Assembly (NCBI RefSeq): GCF_004349315.1
Contig: NZ_SMLH01000001.1
Coordinates: 1-64,000, forward strand
DNA length: 64,000 bases
Source of the DNA: Flavobacterium ranwuense
Lineage (GTDB): Bacteria > Bacteroidota > Bacteroidia > Flavobacteriales > Flavobacteriaceae
Direction: 5' to 3'
Part shown: one piece after another, positions 19,685 to 28,870 of the stretch
Layout: each line of letters opens with the position of its first letter
How positions within the stretch are numbered: the first letter of the stretch is position 1
The notes under the pieces: generated by a model
The model's database searches: none
Told to the model about the DNA's origin: nothing
What the model saw: only the letters and a program-made list of their open reading frames with translations
Made by a program: the position numbers and the translations under genes

Positions 19685-20419
19685 ATGCTTAAAAACAGTT
19701 TGAACGTTATTATTATTGCTGTCGCCGTGATAATTTCTTCGTATTTATTTTCGAATGCTTTTCAGAATCGAAATAAAAGTAATGACACCATAAGCGTGAC
19801 CGGTTCCGGAAAAAAGGATTTCGTGTCGGATTTGATTGTTTGGAGCGGTTCTTTTTCTAAAAAAAGCATGACTTTGAAAGATGCCTACGCAGCATTGGAT
19901 TCTGACAGAGAGAAAATAAAAAGCTATTTATCCGGCAAAGGAATTGCTCCGAATGAAATGGTATTTTCAGCAGTGAATTTCAATAAAGATTTTGAAACTA
20001 CCTATAACGAAAACGGAACTACAAGACAGCAAATTTTCAGTGGATTCACCTTAACCCAAAGCGTGAGCATTCAATCTAAGGAAGTAAATAAAATTGAAGA
20101 ATTATCACGACAATCAAGTGAGTTAATCAACTCGGGAGTGGAATTCTATTCTACTCCACCTGAATATTATTACACAAAACTTGCCGAGTTAAAAATAAAA
20201 ATGATTGCCGAAGCTACAAAAGATGCGAGTATCAGAGCAAAAAGTATTGCTGAAAATGCAGATGCGAGTTTAGGAAATCTAAAAAAATCAGATATGGGTG
20301 TTTTTCAAATTACGGGTCAAAACTCATCTGAAGATTTTTCTTATGGAGGATCATTCAATACACAATCCAAAAACAAAACGGCTAACATTACGGTACGATT
20401 GGTGTATCAAGTGAATTAG
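19685..20419 (+). CDS. SIMPL-domain (DUF541) protein
   Basis: About 244 residues. I start at the ATG at 19685 rather than the TTG at 19664, because a TATATTTG -7 box at 19655-19662 would put transcription start at or after the TTG. The N-terminal hydrophobic segment (residues 6-22) is a signal or anchor. The SIMPL domain shows ISVTGSGKKDFVSD near 38-51 and ATKDASIRAKSIAENADASLG near 178-198. Function is not defined; SIMPL proteins are often extracytoplasmic oligomers. Confidence 0.8.
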   Translation: MLKNSLNVIIIAVAVIISSYLFSNAFQNRNKSNDTISVTGSGKKDFVSDLIVWSGSFSKKSMTLKDAYAALDSDREKIKSYLSGKGIAPNEMVFSAVNFNKDFETTYNENGTTRQQIFSGFTLTQSVSIQSKEVNKIEELSRQSSELINSGVEFYSTPPEYYYTKLAELKIKMIAEATKDASIRAKSIAENADASLGNLKKSDMGVFQITGQNSSEDFSYGGSFNTQSKNKTANITVRLVYQVN

Positions 20420-20452
20420 GAATACAAATCATAAGTCATCCCGAAATTGTTT

Positions 20453-20540
20453 TGCGTGAGGGATGGAAGCGGCATCCTTTATTTTCTTTCTTTAAGAAAA
20501 TAAAGATACAGCGTATAGCCCGACCCTTGGGGCACGCCCA
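20453..20540 (+). repeat. Flavobacterial structured intergenic repeat, copy B
   Basis: Begins gcgtgagggatggaagcgg. The centre can fold as a long A/T hairpin around tttctttctttaagaaa. It ends acagcgtatagcccgacc followed by cttggggcacgccc. The arrangement resembles the copies at 383 and 40621. It lies between convergent genes, just before the queA terminator. Confidence 0.65.
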
Positions 20541-20544
20541 AAAA

Positions 20545-20572
20545 AAAATCTCGCCATAACTGACGAGATTTT
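20545..20572 (-). terminator. Terminator of queA
   Basis: Stem aaaatctcg (20545-20553) with cgagatttt (20564-20572), followed on the minus strand by further T residues. It lies 28 bp after the queA stop. Confidence 0.75.
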
Positions 20573-20599
20573 GCTATTTAGAATCTGATGTAATTCAGA

Positions 20600-21649
20600 T
20601 TAGATGATTAACATCGCGTCACCGTAAGAATAGAATTTGTATTCTTTTTCGATTGCTTCTGCATACGCTTTTTTCATTAAATCATGGCCGCAAAATGCTG
20701 AAACCATCATTAATAAAGTAGATTTTGGTGTGTGGAAATTGGTAATCATACACGTTGGAATCGTAAATTCGTGAGGTGGAAATACAAATTTATTTGTCCA
20801 GCCATCAAAAGGATTTAATGTATTATGTGAAGATACAGAACTTTCTACAGCACGCATCGATGTTGTTCCTACAGTACAAATACGTTTCTTTTTAGCTTTG
20901 GCTTCATTCACAATATCACACGCTTCTTGAGTAATTTTTAATTCCTCAGAATCCATTTTATGTTTTGATAAATCCTCAACCTCAACTGGATTGAAAGTTC
21001 CCAAACCTACGTGAAGTGTTACTTCGGCAAATTTAATTCCTTTTATCTCTAGTTTTTTTAATAAATTTTTAGAGAAATGCAGACCGGCAGTTGGTGCTGC
21101 AACAGCTCCTTCTTCTTTAGCATAAATGGTTTGGTAACGTTCCGCATCTTCCGGAGTTACGTCTCTAGAAATGTATTTTGGAATTGGAGTTTCTCCAAGT
21201 TCCGTTAATTTATTTCTGAATTCTTCATAAGAACCGTCGTAAAGGAAACGCAATGTTCTTCCACGAGAAGTCGTATTGTCGATAACCTCAGCAACTAATG
21301 AGTCGTCATCTCCAAAATATAATTTGTTGCCAATTCTGATTTTACGTGCCGGATCAACCAAAACATCCCAAAGTCTTTGCTCAGAATTTAATTCTCTAAG
21401 TAAAAAAACTTCGATTCTTGCTCCTGTTTTTTCCTTGTTTCCATACAAACGTGCTGGAAAAACCTTGGTATTATTCAGAATTAAAACATCTCCGTCATCA
21501 AAATAATCGATAACATCTTTGAACATTTTATGTTCTATAGTTCCCTTTTTACGATCAATAACCATTAGACGAGCTTCGTCTCTGTTTTCAGCTGGATATT
21601 CGGCAAGAAGTTCTTTTGGTAAATCGAATTGAAAATGTGATAATTTCAT
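20600..21649 (-). CDS. queA: S-adenosylmethionine:tRNA ribosyltransferase-isomerase
   Basis: 349 residues. Transfers the ribosyl part of SAM to 7-aminomethyl-7-deazaguanine in tRNA to form epoxyqueuosine. Motifs: [22 protein letters not shown] near 8-29, [15 protein letters not shown] near 57-71, [10 protein letters not shown] near 182-191 and [24 protein letters not shown] near 209-232. This is the expected length. It is probably the last gene of the aroA-side transcript. It is linked functionally to queE at 5.1 kb and to metK, which makes its SAM substrate. Confidence 0.95.
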   Translation of the reverse strand: MKLSHFQFDLPKELLAEYPAENRDEARLMVIDRKKGTIEHKMFKDVIDYFDDGDVLILNNTKVFPARLYGNKEKTGARIEVFLLRELNSEQRLWDVLVDPARKIRIGNKLYFGDDDSLVAEVIDNTTSRGRTLRFLYDGSYEEFRNKLTELGETPIPKYISRDVTPEDAERYQTIYAKEEGAVAAPTAGLHFSKNLLKKLEIKGIKFAEVTLHVGLGTFNPVEVEDLSKHKMDSEELKITQEACDIVNEAKAKKKRICTVGTTSMRAVESSVSSHNTLNPFDGWTNKFVFPPHEFTIPTCMITNFHTPKSTLLMMVSAFCGHDLMKKAYAEAIEKEYKFYSYGDAMLII

Positions 21650-21659
21650 TTGATAAAGT

Positions 21660-21690
21660 TATGAGTTATGGATTATGAGTTATGAGTTAA
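21660..21690. repeat. Tandem atgagttatg low-complexity intergenic repeat
   Basis: Copies of gttatgagttatg(g/a)attatgagtt sit directly before queA. Near-identical words occur at about 23050-23085, 36690-36715, 47225-47255 and 48210-48238, on either strand and always between genes. Function unknown. Confidence 0.5.
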
Positions 21691-21816
21691 GCCTCAATAA
21701 ATTATAATCGTTTGCAAATATACGATTGTGAGATAGGCGTTGTCAAGTGTTTTGCTGTTTATTTTCAAAAGTCCGTTGCCACAAAGGCGCAAGGGCACTA
21801 TCTAAAATTTTATTTA

Positions 21817-23046
21817 CTAAATCTCAGACACATTATATCCTAATTTTTTCATGTCTTCCCAAAAATCAGGATATGATTTAGAAACTACTTCGGCATTTTC
21901 GATGATTATTGGCACTTTTAAAGCTAATGGTGCAAATGCCATCGCCATTCTGTGATCGTTATAGGTAGCAATTTTGATATTATGATTGATTTCGTTTGAA
22001 GCCATAAGCGTCAAACTATCATTGGTAACTGAGATATTCGCACCTAATTTAGTTAACTCTATTCTAAGCGCTTCTAATCTATCGGTTTCTTTAATCTTCA
22101 AGGTATGCAGCCCTGTAAGATGACAACCAATTCCTAATCCTAGACAAGTAACTACAATAGTTTGGGCAATATCTGGTGTGTTGTTTAATTCGAAATTTAC
22201 AGTTTGAGGTACGAAGTTGACATTTTTTGTAAGGGTCATTTTGTTTCCTTCAAATTGAGTTTCAACACCCATTTTTTTATAGATCTCAACCAAAGCAGAA
22301 TCACCTTGCAAACTGGTTTCTTTATAACTGGTCAATGAAATAGTCGCATTTTCAGCTAAAGCAGCCAAACTAAAAAAGTAAGAAGCAGAACTCCAATCGG
22401 ATTCTACGGTCATTACTTTTGATGCTACTTCTTGTTTTGGATAAACGGTAATTACATTTCCTATAAAACTGGTTTTGATATCCAAATCATTCAACAGAGC
22501 CAATGTCATTTTAATGTAAGGAACCGAAGTAATTTCACCTACCAAAGTTATTTCAATACCGTTTTCCAGTTTTGGCGCCACTAATAACAATGCCGATATG
22601 TATTGACTGCTCACATTTGCAGGAATAGTAACTTTAGAAGCTGTGATTTTTTGTCCTTTGATTCGAATAGGTGGATACCCTGCTTCTTTTTCGTAGGAGA
22701 TTTTCGCACCCAATTGTTCCAAGGCTTCCACCAAAACTTTGATGGGGCGTTCCGTCATTCGCTGAGAGCCAGTCAACACTACTTCGCGACCTTCGTTTAC
22801 TGCAAAATAAGCCGTTAGAAATCGCATGGCCGTTCCCGCATGATGAATATCTACTATTTCCTCGCTTCCTTTCAAGGCTTTTTGCATTACTTCACTATCA
22901 TCAGAGTTGGATGTATTGGCTAAAGTAATATTTGGAAACAAGGCTTGTAACAATAATAGTCGGTTGGTTTCGCTTTTTGAACCGGTAATATTTAATTGTG
23001 AATTGTCAATTGTGAATTGTGAATTCGTACTTAATTTTAAATTCAT
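21817..23046 (-). CDS. aroA: 3-phosphoshikimate 1-carboxyvinyltransferase (EPSP synthase)
   Basis: 409 residues. Shikimate-pathway enzyme joining PEP to shikimate 3-phosphate. Motifs: ITGSKSETNRLLLLQALF near 20-37, the HHAGTAMRFLTAYFA-like segment near 68-82 (usually GNAGTAMR; here DIHHAGTAMR), LKIKETDRLEALRIELTKLGA near 319-339 and YNDHRMAMAFA near 366-376. The HHAG variant is notable against the common N/L-G-N-A-G form. It supports the nearby tyrA, pheA and DAHP synthase genes in aromatic amino acid synthesis. Confidence 0.95.
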   Translation of the reverse strand: MNLKLSTNSQFTIDNSQLNITGSKSETNRLLLLQALFPNITLANTSNSDDSEVMQKALKGSEEIVDIHHAGTAMRFLTAYFAVNEGREVVLTGSQRMTERPIKVLVEALEQLGAKISYEKEAGYPPIRIKGQKITASKVTIPANVSSQYISALLLVAPKLENGIEITLVGEITSVPYIKMTLALLNDLDIKTSFIGNVITVYPKQEVASKVMTVESDWSSASYFFSLAALAENATISLTSYKETSLQGDSALVEIYKKMGVETQFEGNKMTLTKNVNFVPQTVNFELNNTPDIAQTIVVTCLGLGIGCHLTGLHTLKIKETDRLEALRIELTKLGANISVTNDSLTLMASNEINHNIKIATYNDHRMAMAFAPLALKVPIIIENAEVVSKSYPDFWEDMKKLGYNVSEI

Positions 23047-23159
23047 TTTTGTAATTATGAGTTATGAATGATGAGTTATAGCTTTAGCTTTCTACTCAAA
23101 TACTTTAGGTGCGCAATTTACCACTCCTCATTTATAATTCATAATTTATGATTCACAAA

Positions 23160-23486
23160 TTATTTGAGTTTTTCGTTGTTTTTGTGACGGTCCTTATCTC
23201 GAATAGATTTTAAATCCATCTTTTTGTCGAACGCAGCCTGCAAATCGATTCCAGTTTGGTTTGCTAAACACAATACCACAAAAACCACATCGGCTAATTC
23301 TTCGCCTAAATCTTTGTTTTTATCGCTTTCTTTTTCGGATTGTTCTCCATAACGGCGGGCAATGATTCGGGCGACTTCGCCTACTTCCTCAGTAAGTTGT
23401 GCCATATTAGTCAATTCATTGAAATAACGAACACCGTGTTCTTTGATCCAAGTGTCAACGTCTAGTTGGGAATTTTTTAGGTTCAT
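23160..23486 (-). CDS. MazG-like nucleotide pyrophosphohydrolase
   Basis: 108 residues, a single MazG domain. The metal-binding helices are EEVGEVARIIARRYGEQ near 33-49 and DLGEELADVVFVVLCLANQTGID near 60-82, which give the ExxE and ExxD pattern. Members hydrolyse non-canonical or excess NTPs. It lies between aroA (113 bp away) and the restriction-modification gene; I suspect it was originally next to dtd before the insertion of the defence genes. Confidence 0.87.
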   Translation of the reverse strand: MNLKNSQLDVDTWIKEHGVRYFNELTNMAQLTEEVGEVARIIARRYGEQSEKESDKNKDLGEELADVVFVVLCLANQTGIDLQAAFDKKMDLKSIRDKDRHKNNEKLK

Positions 23487-23511
23487 GATTTTTTTAATTG
23501 GGAGTTTAATT

Positions 23512-25902
23512 TTAAATTTTCAAAAAACCTAATTCATACACCATAGGTTGCAATTTCTCGCCCAATGCTTTATAGGCTTCTTCGAAAGGTTTGAAACTTA
23601 CAGGAGCAAAATCGCCGCTTTCGTTTCGTTTCTTTAAAGCATTTCTTATTTGATACCAACCTACATCAGGACGATTTAATTTTAGTTCCTCTCTTACTGC
23701 TCGCACATCGGTATGTTCAAAATAGGATTTCCATAATCTTTTCCCTTCTGCTAAAACTTGTTTGGCTTCTTTGGACAGTTTTTTATCTTTTAGGTATTGT
23801 ACCATAAAATCACTTTCAAATCTATCGGTTGCACCTACTTCTTCTTCTGTAAAAGGTATAAAATGATTTACTATTAACCATTTTTTATCGTTCCATTCTA
23901 AATCATTGGCACTAGCAGTAAGGTTGCTTCCGTTGAATAACATCCATATTAAACAATCGTTTTTAAACTCATCGGTTAACGGTTCGGTTGGAATTAAAAA
24001 TTGGTCGCGGTCATTGAGCCAAGTTTGTTTTATTAATCTTCTTACTGAATAAACAATTGCAACTTGCCAAAGATTTTTAGGTATAATATACAAACCACCA
24101 CCATTTCCTCCTGTAAAAATTGAAGACGAGATTAGTGTTTCTTGTCCAGCATGTTGCAAATCATTATTGCTTGCATAGAAAAAACCAACCATTCCATCAC
24201 AAGACTTTTTTAATCTAGGATTGTTTGATATTGTTGTTGCGTTTGATAAAGGCAAAGCTAATTCATCGTTAGTATTTGGTTTTTCAATCCAAATATTAAG
24301 AAATATATTATTTGATAAATTGTAAAATTTTTTTGCTCCTATTGGTTTTGCCTTCTTATCAATTACATCAACACTAATTTCAGTAATTGATATTTTCTTT
24401 TTTTGATTTGTTTGCCAAACTAAAAATCCAATAGGAAAATCTCCTTTTAATCCATCAAAAGCTTTGCTATGTACCACAAATCCTCCTAAATATTTTGAAT
24501 TCCATTCAATTCTGAATTTTTCGAAATTTGGAGCATTAACATATTTCATTTTACTAAACATTGCTATAGTCGCTGTTGGAATTTCTTTAGCAATCCTAAC
24601 TAAGAACTGTACAAATAATTCTTTACTAGCATAACCCAATTCTTGGGTTTTCATCAAAGCATTTATTTTAGTTTGTTCAACTTCTTTTTTATTTTTATCT
24701 CCTTTTCCTATACCTGATCCTGTTTCTCCATAAGGTGGATTTATCAAAATCAAAATTTTTTTCCCTTCGGCTATGGCTTGTTTCAACCCTTTAGGAACTT
24801 TGTTGGTTAGGCTGTAATCTATTTTTCCGTCATCAGTAATATCATCATTTAGGTAATCGTATTGAAAACGTTGTGCTGCTACACAGGTTTTGGTGGCTTT
24901 CATTACATCTACATCAGCACTATCGAGCGTACTCATATAAATATTTCTTGGGTTAGAATGTTTTACTTCTAGATTTCCAACACCGCAACACATATCCCAA
25001 ACTATATAGTTTTTTTGCCAATTGTTGCCTAATGTTTCGGCTAGTTTATCATAAGCTTTGTCCACAACATTCAATGGCGTGTAATAAGCACCTTTAAAAC
25101 TGCGTTCGTCCAAAGGAATTAAACTGTCGCGTCGTTCTAAAAGGTAATTTCTATATTCAGCTTTTGGTGGTTTGTGGTAAATTGCCCAAAACTGTCGGTA
25201 ACCTTCTTTATTGCCTAATTTATAAAATTTTCCGTCTAAAATAAAAACAGGCGAACCGTCTTTGTGCATTAATTCGGCTGGCAAATTATCGTGTGTAGAA
25301 ACCGTGCCATCGTGCATAATATCTGCAAAAAATAATAAAGCAAAATCTTCGTCTTTTACGCCTTCAATTTCGCTTCCAATCATAGCAACCCATTTGTCAA
25401 AAACTTGTTTTAAGTTGTCAGGTGTAATGGCTGTGCGGATGATATCCCCTTTTTTGATGGCGTTTTTTACGGTATTGATAAACTCTTCTTCGTGGGTTTC
25501 TATCTTAAAAGAAACGAAGTGAGTGCCGATATGTGCCGAAATAGCGTCGAGCGCTTCTTGTGATGCAGAACTTGCAGATTTGCCCCAATTCTTAATTGTT
25601 TTTTTTGCAAGAAAAGGAATAACGTCTTCACTTTTCATAATCGCTGCTTTTTGTGTGTCGATTACACAAAGAAACGGCGGCATATACTCTCCTTTATTTA
25701 GTGCCTGTTGCACATAATAAATGAGTTGCGTAAACATGGCATAACTAGATAGTTTTGCGTTTTGCTTTGCTTCAAACCAAATTTCTTTCGTTTGAATGTC
25801 AACAAGGTTTTTTTGATATTCTTTTAATCCGAGTGCTTTTATATAAGCGTCTTTTACGTCTTCTTCACTAGTTGCTTTTTTCAATTTTTCGTAAAGGCTC
25901 AT
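23512..25902 (-). CDS. Type IIG-like DNA methyltransferase with possible N-terminal nuclease domain
   Basis: 796 residues. The N6-adenine methyltransferase core has a SAM-binding motif near 301-310 (VWDMCCGVGN), preceded by GAYYTPLNVVDKAYD near 271-285. The catalytic NPPYG is at 388-392. The first 50 residues contain D35 and E44-A-K46, a plausible PD-(D/E)xK nuclease signature. The rest (about 500-796) probably includes the target-recognition domain. There is no separate endonuclease gene, so a fused IIG enzyme fits. A TACATTTG box at 25939-25946 (minus) gives it its own promoter. Nuclease activity is inference; methyltransferase is firm. Confidence 0.75.
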   Translation of the reverse strand: MSLYEKLKKATSEEDVKDAYIKALGLKEYQKNLVDIQTKEIWFEAKQNAKLSSYAMFTQLIYYVQQALNKGEYMPPFLCVIDTQKAAIMKSEDVIPFLAKKTIKNWGKSASSASQEALDAISAHIGTHFVSFKIETHEEEFINTVKNAIKKGDIIRTAITPDNLKQVFDKWVAMIGSEIEGVKDEDFALLFFADIMHDGTVSTHDNLPAELMHKDGSPVFILDGKFYKLGNKEGYRQFWAIYHKPPKAEYRNYLLERRDSLIPLDERSFKGAYYTPLNVVDKAYDKLAETLGNNWQKNYIVWDMCCGVGNLEVKHSNPRNIYMSTLDSADVDVMKATKTCVAAQRFQYDYLNDDITDDGKIDYSLTNKVPKGLKQAIAEGKKILILINPPYGETGSGIGKGDKNKKEVEQTKINALMKTQELGYASKELFVQFLVRIAKEIPTATIAMFSKMKYVNAPNFEKFRIEWNSKYLGGFVVHSKAFDGLKGDFPIGFLVWQTNQKKKISITEISVDVIDKKAKPIGAKKFYNLSNNIFLNIWIEKPNTNDELALPLSNATTISNNPRLKKSCDGMVGFFYASNNDLQHAGQETLISSSIFTGGNGGGLYIIPKNLWQVAIVYSVRRLIKQTWLNDRDQFLIPTEPLTDEFKNDCLIWMLFNGSNLTASANDLEWNDKKWLIVNHFIPFTEEEVGATDRFESDFMVQYLKDKKLSKEAKQVLAEGKRLWKSYFEHTDVRAVREELKLNRPDVGWYQIRNALKKRNESGDFAPVSFKPFEEAYKALGEKLQPMVYELGFLKI

Positions 25903-25964
25903 AAGTTTTTTATTTTTCTAGTCGATTAGTTCTTAAAACAAATGTAAAGAATTGGAACATAAAA

Positions 25965-25986
25965 AAACACCTTCAGTGAGGTGTTT
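25965..25986 (-). terminator. Terminator behind the toxin-antitoxin pair
   Basis: Stem aaacacc (25965-25971) with ggtgttt (25980-25986), loop 8, followed on the minus strand by seven T residues. It directly follows the toxin stop codon and separates the pair from the methyltransferase gene. Confidence 0.75.
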
Positions 25987-25987
25987 C

Positions 25988-26431
25988 TTATAATTTAAAT
26001 TGGTCTTTTCTAAATTTTCTAGGGAGTAATATGGAATTTGAAAAACATTGAATGATTTTCTCAAACTCACCTTCAATTAATTTTCCTTTAAATTCAATAT
26101 CTTCAATTTGATAGGTTGAAAACAAATTCGTTTCTGTTTCATCAAAAACATGTTGGGCATATAAAAAGGTATCTAATTGAAATGAAAAACCATTATCCGT
26201 TACAGGAATATCTTTTGGAATATAATAACAACAAATACATTTTTCAGGAAAAGAAATACAACCGTGATTTTTTTCTATTGTGCTTGGTAACGATTCTACT
26301 TTTGTAGGTAAAATTGCAGCAATAAAACCATTTTCAATAGTTTTTAAAACCAAAAAGAATTTGTTTTTTGGAGGATTTCCGTTTTTAAAAATGTAATCTT
26401 TAAAGTAAAATAAATTTCCTTTTTCGAACAT
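25988..26431 (-). CDS. Probable toxin of a Panacea toxin-antitoxin system (PanT-like)
   Basis: 147 residues. I do not recognise the family with certainty. The opening MFEKGNLFYFKDY followed by PPKNKFFLVLK near 20-30 and FIAAILPTKV near 36-45 recalls the beta-barrel start of PemK/MazF-type RNase toxins. The middle has three close cysteines (CICC near 66-69 plus a preceding C). The gene follows the Panacea antitoxin after 2 bp and has its own terminator, the standard antitoxin-toxin order. Assignment as toxin rests mainly on this context. Confidence 0.6.
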   Translation of the reverse strand: MFEKGNLFYFKDYIFKNGNPPKNKFFLVLKTIENGFIAAILPTKVESLPSTIEKNHGCISFPEKCICCYYIPKDIPVTDNGFSFQLDTFLYAQHVFDETETNLFSTYQIEDIEFKGKLIEGEFEKIIQCFSNSILLPRKFRKDQFKL

Positions 26432-26433
26432 TT

Positions 26434-27030
26434 TTATCTTTGATTTAAAGAGGCTGTAAAATTAAGAAATTCTATATGCTCGTTATAGAAATCTAATTTA
26501 TTTTGATCATGAGCAACCAATTCAGAAAAATCAATTTTATAATCGGTAGCATTTATTTCTTCATTCAACAAAGCTTCAAGAACTCCATTTCTTGTAGCTG
26601 TTGTGTACCAAAGTGAATTTTTTTGATGTGTAAAATCTACAAGATAATTGGTGTTTTTTCCTGAAAAAGTCGCGACGATTGAGTCTAAAATTGCAATATC
26701 AGAATCTGAAAACTCATCATCATTGAAACTATTTATAGGAGAAATATGAATTGAATTCTCAATAACTTCAGATTTAATGTAATCTTTTAAAAGTGAAGCC
26801 CCATCGTTAAACTCTATATATAAATCTTGACAAACAGGACCATATTTCCAAATTTCATATTGTAAATTAAACATCGGAAAACCTCTCTTTTTAACCGAGT
26901 GTTCATCCAAAATATAAACCAGTTTTAACAAACTTGTCTTTGGAAGAGAGCCCATATTTTCAATCAAATAAATTAAAGCATTGCCTAATTTATCAATTTG
27001 ATTTCGAGAATATTTATTATTAGTTGTCAT
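26434..27030 (-). CDS. Panacea-domain (DUF4065) antitoxin
   Basis: 198 residues. The Panacea/SocA-like domain is seen as LGNALIYLIENMGSLPKTSLLKLVYILDEHSVKKRG near 16-51 and FNLQYEIWKYGPVCQDLYIEF near 55-75. These domains neutralise very diverse toxins in PanAT pairs. A TATCTTTG -7 box lies at 27088-27095 (minus), about 58 bp upstream, so the pair is likely transcribed as its own unit. The toxin gene follows after 2 bp. Confidence 0.8.
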   Translation of the reverse strand: MTTNNKYSRNQIDKLGNALIYLIENMGSLPKTSLLKLVYILDEHSVKKRGFPMFNLQYEIWKYGPVCQDLYIEFNDGASLLKDYIKSEVIENSIHISPINSFNDDEFSDSDIAILDSIVATFSGKNTNYLVDFTHQKNSLWYTTATRNGVLEALLNEEINATDYKIDFSELVAHDQNKLDFYNEHIEFLNFTASLNQR

Positions 27031-27155
27031 AATTAAAATGATTAATTAATGCATTCATTTTCAGAAACATAAATTTTAATCGGGGTGCAAAGATAATGCG
27101 ATTTATTTTAGCATTAGAGTAAATATACAAATAATTGATTCAATTCCAGCAAAAC

Positions 27156-27608
27156 TTAATCTCTATTTTTACTATCGATGATTATGGTAACAGGTCCATC
27201 ATTTAATAAAAGTACTTTCATATCCCCACCAAAAACTCCGGTTTGTACTTTTTTACCAATTTCTTTCTCCATCTGAATTACAAAATTCTCGTACAATGGA
27301 ATAGCAACTTCTGGTTTTGAGGCTTTTATATAAGAGGGACGATTTCCTTTTTTGGTAGAAGCATGCAATGTAAATTGACTTACAACAATTATATCGCCAT
27401 CAATAGCTTTAATCGAAAGATTCATAACATCATTTTCATCCTCGAAAATGCGGATATTAGTAATCTTATTAACCAGCCAACTGCTGTCTTCTTGCGTATC
27501 GCTATCTTCAATTCCAACTAAAACCAACAACCCTTTTTGGATATCAGCTACAATTTTATTGTCAATGGTTACGGAAGCTGAGGAAACTCTTTGAATTACA
27601 ACTTTCAT
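27156..27608 (-). CDS. dtd: D-aminoacyl-tRNA deacylase
   Basis: 150 residues. Removes D-amino acids wrongly attached to tRNA. Signature segments are MKVVIQRVSSASVTID at the N-terminus, VSQFTLHASTKKGNRPSY near 77-94 and LLLNDGPVTIIIDS near 133-146. The start is 45 bp past the rsgA stop, so both are probably on one transcript. Confidence 0.95.
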   Translation of the reverse strand: MKVVIQRVSSASVTIDNKIVADIQKGLLVLVGIEDSDTQEDSSWLVNKITNIRIFEDENDVMNLSIKAIDGDIIVVSQFTLHASTKKGNRPSYIKASKPEVAIPLYENFVIQMEKEIGKKVQTGVFGGDMKVLLLNDGPVTIIIDSKNRD

Positions 27609-27653
27609 TATTTTATATTCTATAAAAAACAGACACGATAAATCGCGCCTTTA

Positions 27654-28631
27654 TTATTCCCTCGTTTTATCACTGATTATTCTATCTTCATTATGAATGT
27701 CGGTACGATAATTTTCATCATCCCCTTCCAGAATTTTAAGGTAACTTCTATAACGGGACCAGGCGATTTCGTCTTTTTCCAAAGCTGCTTTGATAGCACA
27801 ATGCGGCTCGTCTTTATGCAAGCAATTATTGAACTTACATTGCTCCTTCAATTTGAAAAACTCAGGGAAATAACCACTGATTTCTTCTTTTTCCATATCC
27901 ACAATTCCAAAACCTTTGATACCTGGCGTATCGATGATTCTGGCATTAAAAGACAAATCATACATTTCGGCAAAAGTCGTAGTATGCTGTCCTTGTTTAC
28001 TAGCTTCAGAAATTGTTTTTGTTTTTAGATGTAAAGAAGGTTCCATTGCATTTACCAAAGTTGATTTCCCAACACCAGAATGTCCGGAGAACATACTCAC
28101 TTTGCCAATCATCATTTCTTTCAACTCCTCAATTCCTTTCATTTCAGTCGAAGATACGCGCAAACATTTGTATCCAATTTCCTGATATACGTGCTGCATG
28201 TACAATTGTTCGTCTAAAGTGGCGTCATCAAAAGTATCGATTTTATTAAAAACCAATATCGTTTCAATTCCGTATGCTTCGGCAGTAACCAGAAAACGAT
28301 CAATAAAATTAAAAGTAGTTGGCGGATTATTTATGGTAACCAACAAGAAAACGCGATCAATATTAGACGCAATAATATGCATCTGATGCGATAAATTCAC
28401 AGATTTTCGAACAATATAATTCTTCCTGTCGTGAATTTTATGAATGGTTCCCGTAACGGTATCGGATGATTCTTCGAGTTCATAATCCACAACATCGCCC
28501 ACAGCAATAGGATTGGTACTTTTGATTCCTTTAATTCGGAATTTCCCTTTCATACGGCATTCGATAAAATCACCTTGTTCGGATTTTACGGTGTACCAAC
28601 TTCCTGTAGATTTGTATACGAGTCCTGTCAT
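27654..28631 (-). CDS. rsgA: Ribosome small-subunit-dependent GTPase A
   Basis: 325 residues. Assembly GTPase of the 30S subunit. It shows an N-terminal OB domain, then the circularly permuted GTPase with NKIDTFDD near 127-134, the P-loop SGHSGVGKSTLVN near 182-194 and DTPGIKGFG near 238-246. The C-terminal zinc knuckle has CKFNNCLHKDEPHC near 266-279. A TATCTTTG box at 28692-28699 (minus) is a plausible promoter for rsgA-dtd. Confidence 0.95.
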   Translation of the reverse strand: MTGLVYKSTGSWYTVKSEQGDFIECRMKGKFRIKGIKSTNPIAVGDVVDYELEESSDTVTGTIHKIHDRKNYIVRKSVNLSHQMHIIASNIDRVFLLVTINNPPTTFNFIDRFLVTAEAYGIETILVFNKIDTFDDATLDEQLYMQHVYQEIGYKCLRVSSTEMKGIEELKEMMIGKVSMFSGHSGVGKSTLVNAMEPSLHLKTKTISEASKQGQHTTTFAEMYDLSFNARIIDTPGIKGFGIVDMEKEEISGYFPEFFKLKEQCKFNNCLHKDEPHCAIKAALEKDEIAWSRYRSYLKILEGDDENYRTDIHNEDRIISDKTRE

Positions 28632-28632
28632 T

Positions 28633-28866
28633 GAGGATTTTTGATTGAAGATTAACGATTTCTGATTTCTAATTTAAAATCTAAGACTTTGCAAAGATAA
28701 AGGATTTATGGAGGATTTTTGATTGAAGATTAACGATTTCTGATTTCTGATTTTAGAAGACTCTAAAATAAACAGAAAATCCCAAAACTATAAGCCTTGG
28801 GATTTCTATAAAAATCTAAATTTTACGACTCCCGAAATCAGAAATCGTTAATCTACAATCTTAAAT
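28633..28866. repeat. Direct and inverted copies of an attaacgattt(t/c)tgattt repeat
   Basis: A segment of almost 40 bases at 28634-28672 is repeated nearly exactly at 28711-28750 (gaggatttttgattgaagat start). The reverse complement of its core returns at about 28834-28856. The terminator of the aro operon sits between the inverted copies. This word recurs at 31000-31028, 41043-41177 and 50408-50530. Confidence 0.65.
28777..28805 (-). terminator. Terminator of the pheA-aro operon
   Basis: Arms aaatcccaa (28777-28785) and ttgggattt (28797-28805) form a 9-bp stem about 66 bp after the DAHP synthase stop. It separates the pheA-to-DAHPS transcript from rsgA. Confidence 0.7.
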
Positions 28867-28870
28867 TATT

